A stretch of DNA of 64,000 bases from Hydractinia symbiolongicarpus (taxonomy: Eukaryota > Cnidaria > Hydrozoa > Anthoathecata > Hydractiniidae). The translations under genes and the position numbers were made by a program. Each line of letters starts with the position of its first letter. Within the stretch, counting starts at the first letter, position 1. Location: positions 33,011,501 through 33,075,500 of the forward strand of contig NC_079878.1 of NCBI RefSeq assembly GCF_029227915.1, in the 5' to 3' direction. Below, piece by piece: positions 61,327 through 64,000 of this stretch. The notes beneath the pieces are model-generated. The model was given only the letters and a program-made list of their open reading frames with translations, had not been told where the DNA came from and ran no database searches.

Positions 61327-61529
61327 CTGGAAATGAGTTTACTCACAGGGTACTTTCTTTGTATACATTCGACTATACGTGCCAAGCCCGGGATTTACGA
61401 GAAATCGCAGGTTTTCGTTTGCCGGCGATTAAACTTCTTTTATTCTGCGTCTCATCAAAAATGAAAACATTTTTGAAAACTACAAGTCTCATGCGTTTTA
61501 GTGGTGAAAAAATAATTTAAAAAATTGTT
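61327..61529. repeat. Monomer E of the five-monomer unit
   Basis: 203 bp. CTGG start, CACAGGG, TACATTCGAC, ACGTGCCAAGCCCGGG, TTACGAGAAATCGCAGG, and TTATTCTGCGTC instead of TTATTCAGCGTC. It has a perfect inverted repeat in its AT-rich half and ends AAATTGTT, creating the unusual AAATTGTTCGGG boundary. Confidence 0.9.
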
Positions 61530-61731
61530 CGGGAAATGAGTTTAATCCCTGGGTACTTTCTTTGTATACTTTTGACTATACGGGCCAAGCCGGGATTTAC
61601 GGGAAATCTCGAGTTTTCGTTTGCCGGCGATTAAACTTCTTTTATTCAGCGTCTCATCAAAAATGAAAACATTTTTAAAAACTACAAGTCTTATGCGTTT
61701 TAGTGGTGAAAAAATAATTTAAAAAATCGTT
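61530..61731. repeat. Monomer A of the five-monomer unit
   Basis: 202 bp. CGGG start, TTTAATCCCTGGG, TACTTTTGAC, CCAAGCCGGG and AAATCTCGAG in place of AAATCGCGGG, which introduces a CTCGAG palindrome. The tail is CTTATGCG, then CTGG of the next unit. Confidence 0.9.
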
Positions 61732-63754
61732 CTGGAAATGAGTTTACTCACAGGGTACTTTCTTTGTATACTTTTGACTATACGGGCCGAGTCCGGGATT
61801 TAGGGGAAATCGCGGATTTTCGTTTGCCGGCGATTAAACTTCTTTTATTCAGCGTCCCATCAAATATGAAAATATTTTTGAAAACTACAAGTCTCATGCG
61901 TTTAGTGGTAAAAAAATAATATAAAAAATCGTTCGGGAAATGAGTTTACTCCCTGGGTACTTTCTTTGTATACTTTTGACTATACGGGCCAAGCCCGGGA
62001 TTTACGGGAAATCGCGGGTTTTCGTTTGCCGGCGATTAAACTTCTTTTATTCAGCGTCTCATCAAAAATGAAAACATTTTTAAAAACTACAAGTCTTATG
62101 CGTTTCAGTGGTGAAAAAATAATTTAATAAATCGTTCTGGAAATGAGTTTACTCCCTGGGTACTTTCTTTGTATACTTTTGACTATACGGGCCGAGTCCG
62201 GGGTTTAGGGAAATCGCAGGTTTTCGTTTGCCGGAGATTAAACTTCTTTTATTCAGCGTTTCATCAAAAATGAAAACATTTTTAAAAACTACAAGTCTTA
62301 TGCGTTTTAGTGGTGAAAAAATAATTTAAAAAATCGTTCTGGAAATGAGTTTACTCACAGGGTACTTTCTTTGTATACATTCGACTATACGTGCCAAGCC
62401 CGGGATTTACGAGAAATCGCAGGTTTTCGTTTGCCGGCGATTAAACTTCTTTTATTCTGCGTCTCATCAAAAATGAAAACATTTTTGAAAACTACAAGTC
62501 TCATGCGTTTTAGTGGTGAAAAAATAATTTAAAAAATTGTTCGGGAAATGAGTTTAATCCCTGGGTACTTTCTTTGTATACTTTTGACTATACGGGCCAA
62601 GCCGGGATTTACGGGAAATCTCGAGTTTTCGTTTGCCGGCGATTAAACTTCTTTTATTCAGCGTCTCATCAAAAATGAAAACATTTTTAAAAACTACAAG
62701 TCTTATGCGTTTTAGTGGTGAAAAAATAATTTAAAAAATCGTTCTGGAAATGAGTTTACTCACAGGGTACTTTCTTTGTATACTTTTGACTATACGGGCC
62801 GAGTCCGGGATTTAGGGGAAATCGCGGATTTTCGTTTGCCGGCGATTAAACTTCTTTTATTCAGCGTCCCATCAAATATGAAAATATTTTTGAAAACTAC
62901 AAGTCTCATGCGTTTAGTGGTAAAAAAATAATATAAAAAATCGTTCGGGAAATGAGTTTACTCCCTGGGTACTTTCTTTGTATACTTTTGACTATACGGG
63001 CCAAGCCCGGGATTTACGGGAAATCGCGGGTTTTCGTTTGCCGGCGATTAAACTTCTTTTATTCAGCGTCTCATCAAAAATGAAAACATTTTTAAAAACT
63101 ACAAGTCTTATGCGTTTCAGTGGTGAAAAAATAATTTAATAAATCGTTCTGGAAATGAGTTTACTCCCTGGGTACTTTCTTTGTATACTTTTGACTATAC
63201 GGGCCGAGTCCGGGGTTTAGGGAAATCGCAGGTTTTCGTTTGCCGGAGATTAAACTTCTTTTATTCAGCGTTTCATCAAAAATGAAAACATTTTTAAAAA
63301 CTACAAGTCTTATGCGTTTTAGTGGTGAAAAAATAATTTAAAAAATCGTTCTGGAAATGAGTTTACTCACAGGGTACTTTCTTTGTATACATTCAATTAT
63401 ACGTGCCAAGCCCGGGATTTACGAGAAATCGCGGGTTTTCGTTTGCCGGCGATTAAACTTCTTTTATTCTGCGTCTCATCAAAAATGAAAACATTTTTGA
63501 AAACTACAAGTCTCATGCGTTTTAGTGGTGAAAAAAGAATTTAAAAAATTGTTCGGGAAATGAGTTTAATCCCTGGGTACTTTCTTTGTATACTTTTGAC
63601 TATACGGGCCAAGCCGGGATTTACGGGAAATCGCGGGTTTTCGTTTGCCGGCGATTAAACTTCTTTTATTCAGCGTCTCATCAAAAATGAAAACATTTTT
63701 GAAAACTACAAGTCTCATGCATGTTAATGGTGAAAAAATAATTTAAAAAATCGT

Positions 63755-64000
63755 TCGGGAAATGAGTTTACTCCCTGGCTACTTTCTTTGTATACTTTTG
63801 ACTATACGGGCCGAGTCCGGGATTTACGGGAAATCGCGGATTTTTGTTTGCCGGCGATTAAACTTCTTTTATTCAGCGTTCCATCAAATATGAAAATATC
63901 TTTGAAAACTACAAGTCTCATGCGTTTAGTGGTAAAAAAATAATATAAAAAATCGTTCGGGAAATGAGTTTACTCCCTGGGTACTTTCTTTGTATACTTT
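63755..64000. repeat. Right-edge satellite, one full monomer and 43 bp of the next
   Basis: A CCGAGTCCGGG/CGGATTTTTG monomer with GTTCCATCAAATATG and GAAAATATCTTTG (63,755-63,957) is followed by the start of a TTTAGTGGTAAAAAAATAATAT-joined monomer. This is the third occurrence of the two-monomer lead seen at 56,872 and 59,303. The window ends inside the monomer, so the array continues. Confidence 0.88.

Larger units (their letters stand above)
59708..63754. repeat. Five-monomer higher-order repeat, four tandem copies of 1,011-1,012 bp
   Basis: The units are 59,708-60,719, 60,720-61,731, 61,732-62,743 and 62,744-63,754. TTTAATCCC recurs at 60,529, 61,541, 62,553 and 63,565, and CCGGGGTTTAGGG recurs at 1,012 bp steps (GTCCGGGG at 60,172, 61,184, 62,196 and 63,208). 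Units two and three read identically by eye. Unit one differs in B (CCCTGGG, TTTAGGAGAAATAGCGG) and lacks the CCGGAGATT change of units two to four. Unit four is altered near its end (ATTCAATTATACG, AAAAAAGAATTT, normal CGCGGG instead of CTCGAG, and CATGCATGTTAATGG). This is the most homogeneous higher-order tract in the window. Confidence 0.95.
1..64000. repeat. Satellite DNA array, 202-203 bp monomer, head-to-tail over the whole window
   Basis: The same unit recurs from the first base to the last. Successive unit starts (CGGG or CTGG followed by AAATGA) fall at 1, 203, 405 and 608 on the left and at 60720, 60922, 61125, 61327, 61530 and 61732 on the right, so spacing is 202 or 203 bp. The one-base alternation mostly comes from CCGGG versus CCCGGG in the core. 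All copies read in the same direction; I saw no inverted monomer and no foreign insertion. Stop codons occur in all frames of most monomers, and 202/203 bp is not a multiple of three, so it is not a coding repeat. Satellites of this size are typical of eukaryotic centromeric or pericentromeric heterochromatin; the exact chromosomal location is inference. The family and host are not recognised. Confidence 0.98.

Noticed and set aside
1-64000. CRISPR array or other prokaryotic repeat system
   Set aside because: Units are contiguous with no unique spacers, far too long, and no cas-like gene is present.
1-64000. Transposable element, rRNA spacer or tRNA-derived repeat as the origin of the monomer
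   Set aside because: I found no terminal repeats, no coding domain, no target-site duplications and no recognisable A/B box or rRNA sequence. An origin from one of these cannot be excluded without database comparison.

Overview
The whole 64 kb window is one uninterrupted, head-to-tail satellite DNA array. It holds about 316 monomers of 202-203 bp, all in the same orientation. I find no protein-coding gene, RNA gene, transposable element, CRISPR array or single-copy sequence. Both window edges fall inside the array (the left edge sits at a monomer start as I phased it, the right edge is 43 bp into a monomer), so the array continues on both sides. This is eukaryotic constitutive heterochromatin, most likely centromeric, pericentromeric or subtelomeric. 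I do not recognise the satellite family and cannot name the host. A hand count of the first monomer gives 37% GC and 12 CpG against about 7 expected, so CpG is not depleted. That fits a genome with little germline CpG methylation (many invertebrates, for example), but this is inference.

Each monomer has a GC-richer half (about monomer positions 1-115, with conserved GTATAC, a CGGG-rich core and GCCGGC) and an AT-rich half (about 116-202, with a nearly perfect inverted repeat around AAAA or AA and a run of A-tracts). Monomers fall into recurrent variant types. The markers are CGGG or CTGG at the monomer start, CCCTGGG or CACAGGG, TACTTTTGAC or TACATTCGAC, the CCAAGCCCGGG / CCGAGTCCGGG / GTGCCAAGCCC / CCAAATCGGG / CCAAGCCCCGG cores, and TTCTTTTATTCAG / TGCTTTTATTCAG / CTCTTTCATTAAG.

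Above the monomer the array is a mosaic of nested segmental tandem duplications, which I mapped with rare variant markers. From left to right: a 3.95 kb duplication (about 0.95-7.7 kb) with an abnormal truncated-monomer junction at 4.89 kb; a 1,226 bp six-monomer tandem pair (8,846-11,297) with two further copies at 14.5 and 23.6 kb; a 4.46/4.87 kb duplication (10.07-19.1 kb); a near-identical 9,114 bp (45-monomer) tandem pair (about 14,570-32,797); an 809 bp four-monomer pair (32,931-34,548); a 1,821 bp nine-monomer repeat (34,954-38,596, partly a third time to about 40.6 kb); a 3,237 bp sixteen-monomer repeat (38,798-44,866) containing a 405 bp dimer duplication; an irregular stretch (44.9-48.3 kb); a 3.84/3.50 kb pair (48,307-55,656), the second copy carrying a 136 bp non-monomeric deletion; and a five-monomer 1,012 bp higher-order repeat present once at 57.3 kb and then four times in tandem (59,708-63,754).

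The main biological interest is the evolutionary record. Duplication steps are almost always whole numbers of monomers (1, 2, 3, 4, 5, 6, 9, 12, 16, 19, 22, 45), as expected for in-register unequal exchange or replication-based amplification. Two exceptions look like end-joining scars. Nothing in the sequence supports a coding or defence-type system; open reading frames of 61-101 codons are by-products of the repeat.
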